DNA of 45,364 bases from Christensenellaceae bacterium (GTDB lineage: Bacteria; Bacillota; Clostridia; Christensenellales; Aristaeellaceae): assembly GCA_012837835.1 (NCBI GenBank), contig DUQK01000017.1, positions 1 to 45,364 on the forward strand, read 5' to 3'. This document shows positions 1 through 7,612 of this stretch, piece after piece (within the stretch, counting starts at the first letter, position 1; each line of letters opens with the position of its first letter). The translations under genes were made by a program, and so were the position numbers. The notes under the pieces are model-generated. The model had not been told where the DNA came from. It ran no database searches and saw only the letters and a list, made by a program, of their open reading frames with translations.

Positions 1-1
1 A

Positions 2-61
2 GGATTTGCAAAAGTTCAAGCTGAACTAAGCGAAATGTTTGAAAAAACCGCTTCCCCCTAG
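2..61 (+). CDS. C-terminal 19 codons of a gene cut by the window edge, possibly a transposase
   Basis: An open frame runs from the window edge to a TAG at 59-61 and encodes GFAKVQAELSEMFEKTASP. The fragment is too short to assign from its sequence alone. It is followed within about 60 bases by a segment resembling an insertion-sequence terminus, so the tail of an IS256-like (mutator-type) transposase is the most natural reading. This is inference from position, not from a visible catalytic motif. The stop codon lies at the centre of a perfect 20-base palindrome. Confidence 0.4.
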   Translation, partial: GFAKVQAELSEMFEKTASP

Positions 62-69
62 GGGGAAGC
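42..69 (-). terminator. Perfect palindrome over a stop codon with a T-run on the minus strand
   Basis: Positions 50-69 read GCTTCCCCCTAGGGGGAAGC, a perfect 20-base palindrome. On the minus strand it is followed by GG and six T (42-47), which is the form of an intrinsic terminator. There is no T-run on the plus side. It would stop transcripts coming from the dnaI side before they run antisense into the gene at the window edge. Confidence 0.5.
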
Positions 70-95
70 AGCTGATGGCTTAACAATATTTACAA

Positions 96-125
96 GATTG
101 GTTACACAAAACTATTGACACTACC
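96..125 (+). mobile_element. Probable right terminus of an IS256-like insertion sequence
   Basis: The segment ends in ACACAAAACTATTGACACTACC, whose reverse complement begins GGTAGTGTCAATAG and runs on into TTTTGTGTAA. From memory, this resembles terminal inverted repeats of IS256-family elements. It lies just downstream of the truncated frame at 2-61. The partner inverted repeat and the target-site duplication are outside the window, so the call is an inference. Confidence 0.4.
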
Positions 126-447
126 TATTTCCCCTGAAAACTTGACATCACTTTGGCTATATGATAGCATTTTTCTAGTAATTTCAATTCTTTTATTTGA
201 TCTTAGGAACGATAGATTTTTCTTTATATATATTAGCATATACAATTAATCTTAGTATTTATTTTGTACTTATTGATAAAAATACTTAACTGTTGAACTT
301 TTCAACGCCATATATCTATCAAACGAAAGAAAAGCACCTATCAAGTTTCCTCTTGTTGAATCATATAAGCCATAAACGATTTACATTACTAAAGCTGTAC
401 ACATGCAAGCGTACGGCTTATTTGTATTATATATATTTAATTAGGAA
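126..447. other. AT-rich intergenic region, no gene seen
   Basis: These 322 bases are very AT-rich and no credible coding frame with a ribosome-binding site was seen on either strand. A small palindrome GTTGAA-CTT-TTCAAC lies near 293-307. A weak hairpin near 392-419 is listed separately. The strong drop in GC relative to the flanking genes would fit an insertion or decay site. Confidence 0.5.
392..419 (-). terminator. Weak hairpin downstream of dnaI
   Basis: AAGCTGTAC (392-400) can pair with GTACGGCTT (411-419), with one wobble and a 10-base loop. On the minus strand it lies about 30 bases after the dnaI stop and is followed by only a short T-rich stretch. It is a possible but weak transcript end for the dnaE-dnaI operon. 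Confidence 0.25.
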
Positions 448-1413
448 CTACAACGCCCTTTTCCTTATATCATCGCCTATAAATTGTATGGTCTTACATA
501 GCCTAGGGTCAAGAAGTCTTGAGCTTATACGCTCTGTATATCTTTGCTGAAGTTCTGTAAGCATTAGGTTTGTGCTTATTATGGTGCATTTTCCCTTTGA
601 AAAACGATCGTTTATAAGCGCAAAAAGCTGCTCAACTGTGATGTTTTCCCATAGGGGTTCTGTGCCAAGGTCATCAATGAGTAACAGTGGCACATTGTAT
701 ATGGCGTTAAGCTCTGTTTCTTCGCTTGAAAAATACGCTTTTCGTATTCTGTTAAGAAGACTATTTGCTGTTATACTTATATATGCTACACCACGCTCTT
801 TTGCCCTCATAGCTATTGAGTTTAATAGATAAGTCTTACCAAGACCGCTTTTGCCGTAGAAAAGTATATTTTTAACCGCTGGTCTTGGCAGCAAATCGGC
901 ATATTGTTCACAGGTATTTCTAACTACGTTCATATAGCTCCTCTGCGATGCACGGCTGCCGGGTATTAATTCATCTGAAAACACTTTTTCATCATAATTT
1001 TCAAATGTTTCGTGGCTGTCACCCATGGAATAGCTTTCAGTAAGCAGCTTACGGTACCTTGTAAGCACGCATTTGCAAAGCTCTTTTTTATGCCTGCCTA
1101 CATAGCCGGTATCTGCACAAAGCTCGCAGGTATATACAGCTTCAAACTGGTTTTCAGGTAAACCCGCTGCCCTTAGCTCTTTATTAATTGAGCGGTTAAG
1201 CTCGTCCATACGTATTTCTATATTTTCAGGCACACCGCCTGATAAGGCTGATATTACCGATTCTCTTATTAAATTGCGTCTATCGTTTACAAGCTGCACA
1301 AGTGCAGGGCATTTTTCGTATGCCAACTGCTCATTTTTAAGCTCTATCTGCCTATTTTTATGCTGCTCATCTCTAGTTTCTTGAAGCGCCTGTTTAAGTT
1401 TTTCGCTATTCAT
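448..1413 (-). CDS. dnaI: Replicative helicase loader, DnaC/DnaI family AAA+ ATPase
   Basis: The product loads the replicative DnaB-type helicase onto DNA at origins and restart sites. Its N-terminal part carries a likely zinc-binding cluster: Cys96 and Cys99 in CELC, then Cys113 and Cys115 in CKC. The AAA+ domain follows, with Walker A GKSGLGKT at about 187-194, Walker B LLLIDDLG at about 242-249 and a sensor-1 region IISTN. I chose the ATG at 1413 over one at 1443. It overlaps the dnaD stop by 8 bases (ATGAATAG), and GGAGG lies upstream. This gives 321 residues. It is the last gene of the dnaE operon and is translationally coupled to the DnaD-like gene, matching the dnaB-dnaI arrangement of other Bacillota. 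Confidence 0.9.
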   Translation of the reverse strand: MNSEKLKQALQETRDEQHKNRQIELKNEQLAYEKCPALVQLVNDRRNLIRESVISALSGGVPENIEIRMDELNRSINKELRAAGLPENQFEAVYTCELCADTGYVGRHKKELCKCVLTRYRKLLTESYSMGDSHETFENYDEKVFSDELIPGSRASQRSYMNVVRNTCEQYADLLPRPAVKNILFYGKSGLGKTYLLNSIAMRAKERGVAYISITANSLLNRIRKAYFSSEETELNAIYNVPLLLIDDLGTEPLWENITVEQLFALINDRFSKGKCTIISTNLMLTELQQRYTERISSRLLDPRLCKTIQFIGDDIRKRAL

Positions 1414-2836
1414 TATCCTTTTCAGCCTCCTTAAGAAGGTCAAGCGCAGATCTTGACAACTCTTCCTCAGTATAGCTGCGCTGCTGATATTTCTGCGCTG
1501 TAACCGTGCTTTTTTGCACGGGAGCAGTACTTCTCGCCTGCTCTACAGTTTTTATACCCTTCTCCTTAAAGGACGACAGCACCTTGTCTATGTATGGCAT
1601 CTTCTGTTTTGCACTCCTAGAAAGGCTTGCGGCATATAGTATTATTTCCTCACTGTGGCTTTCAAGCCATGCATTAATATATTTAAAGTCTCCAGTTGTG
1701 GGACTGCCCTCCTGCCCGCTTTCAGCAAGCACTTTTTTAGCAAGCGGACTTATGTCTGTTATTTCGGATAGATGTTTTTCTATTTTGTCTACAGTATCAA
1801 GCCCTTTTTTGTTCCATGTATCAGCTATGGGAAGCAAATCTTCAAACCTTAAATTACGCCTTCTTGCGTCTTTTGCAGCAAGCAGATATATTTCATGAGG
1901 ATATTTATTCAGCATGTTTTTATAAGCATTCTGTACTCCTTGAGCGGAAGTTCTAACACCAAGAACGTTTAGTATCTCCTTGGTTTGCCCTATTAATATA
2001 TCCTCACTCTTAAGCTGCGCCTTTACTGTTTCGCCGCCGGAGCGCTTTTTAAGCCCCAGCAATATCCCGTTTAAGTACGCGAAAGAGGGGTTAGTAGCCT
2101 TTACCGTTTCACGGCAGGCGCTTAATATATCCTCATCTGTGAAGCCCAGCTCATACACCCAAGTTTCGTACATGTTTATTTCGTCCTCGGTGGGTCTTCG
2201 CCTTTGCCCGAAGCGCTTAAGTACATTCTTTGCACCTTTCCTTATTTTTTCACTCCTGCTGAAGAATTTCTCCGCCTCATCGGCGCTTTCTATATCTTCT
2301 TCCTTTATTTTAACTGCCATTTTACCCGCATACGAAAAAGTGAAATTTATTCCCCTTGCAGATATGCAGTAACTTAAAAGCATAAGCACTATGGAGGGCT
2401 CTAGCGATAAATCTTTCACCCACTCATATGCAGTGGCGATTTCGCTGGGTCTTATTTTCCTTCTATCGCCAAACAGCGCATATACGGATTCAGAAAAGTG
2501 CAGATACTCATCATCTGCCCTAAAGCTATCCTTACCCGTAAGCATATGTTCACCAAGGCTATGCAGCATATAACGGGGCGGGTCGTCACTTTTACGGGTT
2601 AAGAGCCTGCGCCTCTCCCAATACCTAAGCGCTGCCTCCACCCTGCTTTTTTCTAAATTAAGTTCTTTTGCTAATTCGGTTATGCCAAAGCCGGTATCAC
2701 CAAGCTGGCTGTGATAAAGGCAGCTTAAATAAACCTTCACAAAATCGCCATCAGCATCGGGCATGTACTGAGTAAAGAATAAATTTTCTACGGATGTAAC
2801 TCCGAATATGCGAAGCGCATCATCTCTTTCTAGCAT
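1406..2836 (-). CDS. DnaD/DnaB-like replication initiation protein
   Basis: This 476-residue primosomal protein has an N-terminal winged-helix region (about 1-100) and two DnaB_2-like helical repeats, at about 120-185 and 205-265. The second contains the family-typical pattern YETWVYELGFTDEDIL, followed by SFAYLNGIL. Proteins of this type remodel origin DNA and recruit the helicase loader, here encoded immediately downstream with an 8-base overlap. The C-terminal third is less conserved and rich in Lys, Glu and Ser. The ATG at 2836 follows the sigma gene stop by 12 bases, with AGGTAAGG upstream. Whether it functions as DnaD or DnaB of Bacillus cannot be decided from sequence, so I leave the symbol empty. 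Confidence 0.85.
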   Translation of the reverse strand: MLERDDALRIFGVTSVENLFFTQYMPDADGDFVKVYLSCLYHSQLGDTGFGITELAKELNLEKSRVEAALRYWERRRLLTRKSDDPPRYMLHSLGEHMLTGKDSFRADDEYLHFSESVYALFGDRRKIRPSEIATAYEWVKDLSLEPSIVLMLLSYCISARGINFTFSYAGKMAVKIKEEDIESADEAEKFFSRSEKIRKGAKNVLKRFGQRRRPTEDEINMYETWVYELGFTDEDILSACRETVKATNPSFAYLNGILLGLKKRSGGETVKAQLKSEDILIGQTKEILNVLGVRTSAQGVQNAYKNMLNKYPHEIYLLAAKDARRRNLRFEDLLPIADTWNKKGLDTVDKIEKHLSEITDISPLAKKVLAESGQEGSPTTGDFKYINAWLESHSEEIILYAASLSRSAKQKMPYIDKVLSSFKEKGIKTVEQARSTAPVQKSTVTAQKYQQRSYTEEELSRSALDLLKEAEKDNE

Positions 2837-2848
2837 ATATTACCTTAC

Positions 2849-3577
2849 CTATTCGTTTTGAAGCGTTTGTTTGAGTGAATTTAATATACGTCTTTCCATA
2901 CGGCTAACCTGCATCTGGCTCATACCAAGGCGCTTGCCCGTTTCGCTTTGGGACAGCATATTCGCATAGCGGTATGATAGTAGATTCCTCTCCTGCTCGC
3001 TTAGTGTTGAAAGTGCGCTTTTCAAATCCTCCCTATCTTCAAAAAAGCTTAGGTTGCCGTCCTCCTCGCCTAGGCGGTCGGACAGATACATACCTTCCTC
3101 GTCTGGGCTGTCAAGTGAGGCTACATTCGTCCTATTTCTCATTGTTTCAATATCCAGTACCTGTTCAATATCCCAGCCTAAGTAATCCGCAAGTTCCTTA
3201 ACCGACGGCTCTCTATGCAGTTTTTGTGTTAGCTCTGCATTTGCCCTATCCATCTTTACACCTTGCTCCCTTAGCGTTCTGGGTGACCTTAATATATACG
3301 CTTTGTCCCTAATATAGTTACGCAGCCTACCGGTAATTGTAGGCATGGCAAATGTAGAAAACCTAAGCCCCCGCTCTACATCAAAGCGCTTTAGAGCATC
3401 AACTAAAGCAAGCGCAGCCACCTGCTTTAGGTCGTCTAAATCTATTCCTCTGCCACGAAACCTTCTTGCTATAGCATATGCAAGCGGCAAACCTATGTCA
3501 ACTGCTTCGTCAAGCAGCTCGTTGCTTGGGTCAAGCGCATATGCAGTAGCGACATCGTGCAGCCTATCTGCACTCAT
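2849..3577 (-). CDS. RNA polymerase sigma factor, SigB/SigF/SigG group
   Basis: A 242-residue sigma-70 family protein lacking region 1.1. Region 2 contains DLKQVAALALVDALKRFD and the -10 recognition stretch RFSTFAMPTITGRLRNYIRD. Region 3 (about 100-150) follows, then region 4 with LSEQERNLLSYRYANMLSQ and a helix-turn-helix around GKRLGMSQMQVSRMERR. This layout matches the general-stress and forespore sigma factors controlled by anti-sigma kinases. An in-frame ATG exists at 3640, but the ATG at 3577 has a well-placed GGTGGAG. It overlaps the upstream anti-sigma homologue by 14 bases, indicating coupled translation of the pair. No anti-anti-sigma (RsbV/SpoIIAA) gene is present here. Assignment to SigB versus SigF is not possible from this window. 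Confidence 0.85.
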   Translation of the reverse strand: MSADRLHDVATAYALDPSNELLDEAVDIGLPLAYAIARRFRGRGIDLDDLKQVAALALVDALKRFDVERGLRFSTFAMPTITGRLRNYIRDKAYILRSPRTLREQGVKMDRANAELTQKLHREPSVKELADYLGWDIEQVLDIETMRNRTNVASLDSPDEEGMYLSDRLGEEDGNLSFFEDREDLKSALSTLSEQERNLLSYRYANMLSQSETGKRLGMSQMQVSRMERRILNSLKQTLQNE

Positions 3578-3959
3578 AACACTCTCCACCAACCGGTAGG
3601 GAAAAATTAACCGTATGCGTACCGCAACTATCGCTTTCAAGCTTTATTTCAGTTACAAGCGTGCCTATAATAAGCTCGGCTATTTCAGGATCCTGCGGTA
3701 TGCAATCCTGCACGCATTCAGTACGCTTACCTGTTAGGGATATAGAAATGCACTCATCATTAACCTTGCAAAACATAGTTATGCTGCTTATCTCCCTAGC
3801 TTGATGAGTTAGAAGGTCGAAGCTTTCGTCTATGGCAATTCTAAGGTCGCCTATAGTATCTATGGATAGACCCGCTATGCTCCCACACGCGCCTATACAG
3901 CTGCGAAGCGCTAGTAGCCATGTACGCTGCGCGGGAATAGTTACTTTTAGTTCATTCAT
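3564..3959 (-). CDS. RsbW/SpoIIAB-like anti-sigma factor with degenerate ATP site
   Basis: This 131-residue protein lies directly upstream of and overlaps the sigma gene, the position of RsbW or SpoIIAB. The N-terminal half resembles the GHKL fold of that family, with GDLRIAIDESFDLLTHQA aligning to the N-box region. The residues expected to bind Mg-ATP are not there. The N-box Asn is replaced by Leu, and I see neither a DxGxG box nor a GLGL box in the C-terminal half, which instead has KRTECVQDCIPQDPEIAEL. Family homology is therefore inferred from length, position and the N-box context. If it binds sigma, it probably does so without kinase activity. The start ATG overlaps the dnaE stop as ATGA, preceded by GGTGG. 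Confidence 0.6.
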   Translation of the reverse strand: MNELKVTIPAQRTWLLALRSCIGACGSIAGLSIDTIGDLRIAIDESFDLLTHQAREISSITMFCKVNDECISISLTGKRTECVQDCIPQDPEIAELIIGTLVTEIKLESDSCGTHTVNFSLPVGGECYECR

Positions 3960-6900
3960 ATTTTTCTTACCACCTTTATATTGTCGCTATTATCAGCTAT
4001 ATTATCTAAGCTATCTTCGCTGCACCACCAATCACGGGGGGCGAGCAGCGTAATTCCTTCATCAGGGAGGTTAATATACACAGGCACATCGCCACCGGAC
4101 GAGGATAAAATGTTTTTAATCTCTGGCATTTCTTCTCTATTTGTCTTTATGTAGAGCTTAGTATCCGAATTTTTAGCCATGCTTATTTCATCTTGGGCTG
4201 TGCTTTCTTCGTATGTGTTGCCATTTAGAGGAGAGATACTTTCCACTATTATTTTAATATCCTCATCTTCCCTTACTGATAGCTTACCATCTATAAGCAC
4301 CACCTCGTCCTTTGAGTACAGACTGAAAAACCTGTCATGCACCTGAGGAAATAGTATGCATTCAACCTGTCCTGTCAAGTCCTCAAGTGTTAAGAAACTC
4401 ATTAACCTATTTTTTTTGGTGGATTGTGTTCTTATTTCATGTATAATTCCGCCTATGCGTACCCTTTTGCCGTCTTGCTCAAGCGCAAATTCGCCTTCGT
4501 CCGCCATGTCCTGTATACTCTGGGTATTGAATGTTAAAGAGGATAGTTCGTCCTCATACGCTTCAAGAGGATGACCTGATATATATACGCCTGTCATCTC
4601 TTTTTCCATGCTAAGCAGCAAATCCGGCGCTAGCTCCTCTACATTAGGATATTGCTCAAGCATGGCAGGCATAGTAGCAGCACCCAAATCAAATAGGGAA
4701 AGCTGACCTTTTATATTGTTCTTCCTTTTGCGGCTGCTTGATTCAAGCGCCCTTTCAAATACCAAAATCAACTGATTGCGGTTAGCATTAAGTCCGTCAA
4801 AGCAGCCTGCCTTTACAAGCCCCTCTACCCCGCGTTTTGTAATATATTCGCTGTCTAGCCGTGAACAAAAATCATATATACTTGTAAAACTTCCATTCAA
4901 ATTTCTTTCGTTTATTATACAGTCAACTGCCTTTGCGCCAAGACCTTTAATAGCGGAAAGCCCAAAACGTATACAGGACTTACCCTGCTTTCTTTCAACG
5001 GTAAAGCGCCCGAAGGATTTATTAATATGCGGCGGCAGCACCTCTATGCCTATCTTGCGCACGTATTGTATATAGCCTGCAATTTTACCGGAATTACCAA
5101 GCAGGCTGCTCATAACAGCAGCGAGGTATTGCGCGGGATAGTGGCATTTAAGGTATGCTGTCTGTACACTAAGCACCCCATAAGCCGCTGCATGGCTTTT
5201 GTTAAATGCATAGCTTGCAAAGCCCGCCATCTCATCGAATATTCCTTCAGCAACAGCCTTATCTATGCCGTTGCCTATTGCGCCTTTTATATTTTCCTCA
5301 GGTATACCGTATAAAAAGTTTTTGCGCTCCAGCTCCATTATGTCATGTTTCTTTTTAGACATGGCGCGGCGCATAAGGTCGCTCCTGCCGAGCGAATATC
5401 CGGCAAGGCTCCTCACTATCTGCATAACCTGCTCCTGATACACTATGCAGCCGTATGTAACGGAGAGTATAGGCTCAAGCTCCTTGCATGCGTATGTAAT
5501 TTGGTCGGGATTTTGCTTACCCTGTATATACCTTGGGATAAAATCCATAGGTCCCGGACGGTATAGGGATATTGCAGCTATAATATCCTCAAAGGTTTCA
5601 GGCTTTAGCGAAGTTAAAAAGCTCCTCATGCCGCTGCCCTCAAGCTGGAACACACCTGCGGTATCGCCTGCGGATATCATTTCATACGTCTTTTTATCAT
5701 CAAGGGGTATATCATCTATTGTAAACTCTATACCTTCAGCATTTATAAGTTCAAGCGTATCACGAATAACAGTAAGGGTTCTAAGCCCCAAAAAGTCCAT
5801 CTTAAGTAGACCAAGCGCCTCTATATCTCCCATGGGATATTGAGTAGTTATAATTTCGTCATTTTTTTGAAGGGGTACATAGCGGGTTATAGGTTCCTTT
5901 GTTATAAGTACCCCCGCCGCATGAGTACCCGCGTGGCGCGGCATACCCTCAAGAAGCATAGCAGTATCTATAAGGTTTTTAACCTTATCATCGCTTTCAT
6001 ATGCCCTTTTAAGTTCCGGGTTTATTTTAAGCGCTCCTTCAAGCGTCATGCCAAGTGATGTAGGCACCATACGAGTTATGCGGTCTGTATCCCTATAGCT
6101 ATAACCTAATACCCTGCCAACATCACGCAATACTCCTCTTGCAGCCATAGTGCCAAAAGTTATTATCTGCGACACATGGTCTTTGCCGTATTTTTCCTGT
6201 ACATAGTCTATAACCTCCTGCCTTCTTTCAAAGCAGAAGTCAACGTCTATGTCGGGCATTGTTATCCTCTCGGGGTTTAGAAAACGCTCAAATAGCAGAC
6301 TATATTTAAGCGGGTCAAGCTGCGTTATATTAAGGCAGTATGCAACTATGCTGCCTGCGGATGAACCCCTCCCGGGGCCTACCATTACGCCATTCTCCCT
6401 TGCGTAGGCTATAAAATCCCATACTATTAGGAAATAATCTTGGTAGCCCATCTGCTCTATAGTATTAAGCTCATACTCAAGCCTTTTACTTGCTTCTTCA
6501 GTAGGTTCAGGGTAACGTTTGCTAAAACCCTCATAGCATAGCCTTCTTAGCATTTCCCCCGCTGTTTCTCCGTTTTCTGTTGGAAATGCGGGCAGATGTA
6601 TGCTTGAAAAATCAAGCTCTACATTGCACCTTAAAGCTATTTCATGTGATTTATACACTGCACTAGGCAAATCAGGGAAGAGTTTTAACATCTCATCTTC
6701 ACTTTTTAAGTACAGGTTGTCGTTTGTCATACGCATCCTGTCTTCCTCGTCCAAGGTTTTGCCTGTCTGTATGCACATGAGAACTTCTTGGGCGTGGGCG
6801 TCCTCACGCTTTAGGTAATGACAGTCATTAGTGGCTACAAGTTCTATACCCGTATCTAGCGATAGCTGCACCAATTTTGGCAGTATTAGCTTTTCCTCAG

Positions 6901-7432
6901 CTATGCCATGGTCCATTATCTCTATAAAAAAATTACCCTTACCCATAATATCCTGCATAAAAAGGGCATGTTCTTTTGCGTCATCATATCTGCCTTCAAG
7001 CAGCAGCGTAGGTATTTTACCAGATAGGCAGGCGGACAAAGCTATAAGCCCTTCGCTGTGCTTTTTTAATATATCGTAATCTATACGGGGGCGGTAGTAA
7101 AAGCCCTCAAGATAAGCTATACTTACCAGCTCCATAAGGTTAAGATAACCCGTATTGTTTTCACACAGCAGTATTAAATGGCTTGCATTTTCCTGACCGG
7201 AGGTTTTTATAAGCCTATCTTCGCATATGTAGGTTTCAACGCCTATAACGGGGTGTATACCGTTTTGCTTACACGCTTTATAAAAAGGCACAACACCGTA
7301 CATAGCGCCATGGTCAGTTATCGCGCAGGCAGTCTGCCCAAGCGTCTTTAAGCTCTCCATAAGCGGCGCTATACGGCAAGCGCCGTCAAGCAGGCTATAT
7401 TCGGTATGTAAATGTAGGTGCGCAAAAGCCAT
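3956..7432 (-). CDS. dnaE: DNA polymerase III alpha subunit, DnaE type
   Basis: This 1158-residue enzyme replicates chromosomal DNA. The N-terminal PHP domain starts HLHTEYSLLDGA (residues 6-17) and includes ITDHGAMYG and NDCHYLK. The palm domain contains GPGRGSSAGS (352-361) and the catalytic aspartates in PDIDVDF (393-399). Finger motifs such as RPGPMDFIPRYI follow. A helix-hairpin-helix stretch and a C-terminal OB domain (GGIIHEIRT, then LTLEDLTGQVECILFP) complete it. The frame is open further upstream to 7621. The ATG at 7432 begins the canonical N-terminus and has AAGGAGGG at optimal distance. It heads a five-gene minus-strand operon and is divergent from mnmE. As in other Bacillota, a separate PolC is expected elsewhere; none is in this window. 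Confidence 0.95.
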   Translation of the reverse strand: MAFAHLHLHTEYSLLDGACRIAPLMESLKTLGQTACAITDHGAMYGVVPFYKACKQNGIHPVIGVETYICEDRLIKTSGQENASHLILLCENNTGYLNLMELVSIAYLEGFYYRPRIDYDILKKHSEGLIALSACLSGKIPTLLLEGRYDDAKEHALFMQDIMGKGNFFIEIMDHGIAEEKLILPKLVQLSLDTGIELVATNDCHYLKREDAHAQEVLMCIQTGKTLDEEDRMRMTNDNLYLKSEDEMLKLFPDLPSAVYKSHEIALRCNVELDFSSIHLPAFPTENGETAGEMLRRLCYEGFSKRYPEPTEEASKRLEYELNTIEQMGYQDYFLIVWDFIAYARENGVMVGPGRGSSAGSIVAYCLNITQLDPLKYSLLFERFLNPERITMPDIDVDFCFERRQEVIDYVQEKYGKDHVSQIITFGTMAARGVLRDVGRVLGYSYRDTDRITRMVPTSLGMTLEGALKINPELKRAYESDDKVKNLIDTAMLLEGMPRHAGTHAAGVLITKEPITRYVPLQKNDEIITTQYPMGDIEALGLLKMDFLGLRTLTVIRDTLELINAEGIEFTIDDIPLDDKKTYEMISAGDTAGVFQLEGSGMRSFLTSLKPETFEDIIAAISLYRPGPMDFIPRYIQGKQNPDQITYACKELEPILSVTYGCIVYQEQVMQIVRSLAGYSLGRSDLMRRAMSKKKHDIMELERKNFLYGIPEENIKGAIGNGIDKAVAEGIFDEMAGFASYAFNKSHAAAYGVLSVQTAYLKCHYPAQYLAAVMSSLLGNSGKIAGYIQYVRKIGIEVLPPHINKSFGRFTVERKQGKSCIRFGLSAIKGLGAKAVDCIINERNLNGSFTSIYDFCSRLDSEYITKRGVEGLVKAGCFDGLNANRNQLILVFERALESSSRKRKNNIKGQLSLFDLGAATMPAMLEQYPNVEELAPDLLLSMEKEMTGVYISGHPLEAYEDELSSLTFNTQSIQDMADEGEFALEQDGKRVRIGGIIHEIRTQSTKKNRLMSFLTLEDLTGQVECILFPQVHDRFFSLYSKDEVVLIDGKLSVREDEDIKIIVESISPLNGNTYEESTAQDEISMAKNSDTKLYIKTNREEMPEIKNILSSSGGDVPVYINLPDEGITLLAPRDWWCSEDSLDNIADNSDNIKVVRKI

Positions 7433-7450
7433 AGTACCCTCCTTATATTT

Positions 7451-7479
7451 ATTATATGTTACTCCGTGTTTTTTCGCAA
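7451..7479 (-). promoter_or_regulatory. Promoter of the dnaE operon
   Basis: On the minus strand TTGCGA (7474-7479) and TATAAT (7451-7456) are separated by 17 bases. The predicted transcript would begin only about 12 bases before the dnaE ATG, close to the ribosome-binding site, so a second upstream promoter is possible. Confidence 0.5.
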
Positions 7480-7542
7480 TGCAAATGCAATACAAAGGCA
7501 TCATATCTACATAATAGGCTAAAGTGTATACCATTATACAAT

Positions 7543-7571
7543 TTGCAATAATATATGCTAGGTAGTATAAT
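7543..7571 (+). promoter_or_regulatory. Promoter of mnmE
   Basis: TTGCAA (7543-7548) and a consensus TATAAT (7566-7571) are separated by 17 bases. The strong AAGGAGGT before the mnmE ATG at 7613 follows. The divergent dnaE promoter lies about 65 bases away. Confidence 0.7.
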
Positions 7572-7612
7572 TCGCTCATACTAAGGGGGAGTTTGCGGCA
7601 AAGGAGGTCACT

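Noticed and set aside
293-550. An 85-codon plus-strand frame near the dnaI end
   Set aside because: It lacks a ribosome-binding site, is low in complexity and overlaps the well-supported dnaI coding end on the other strand.
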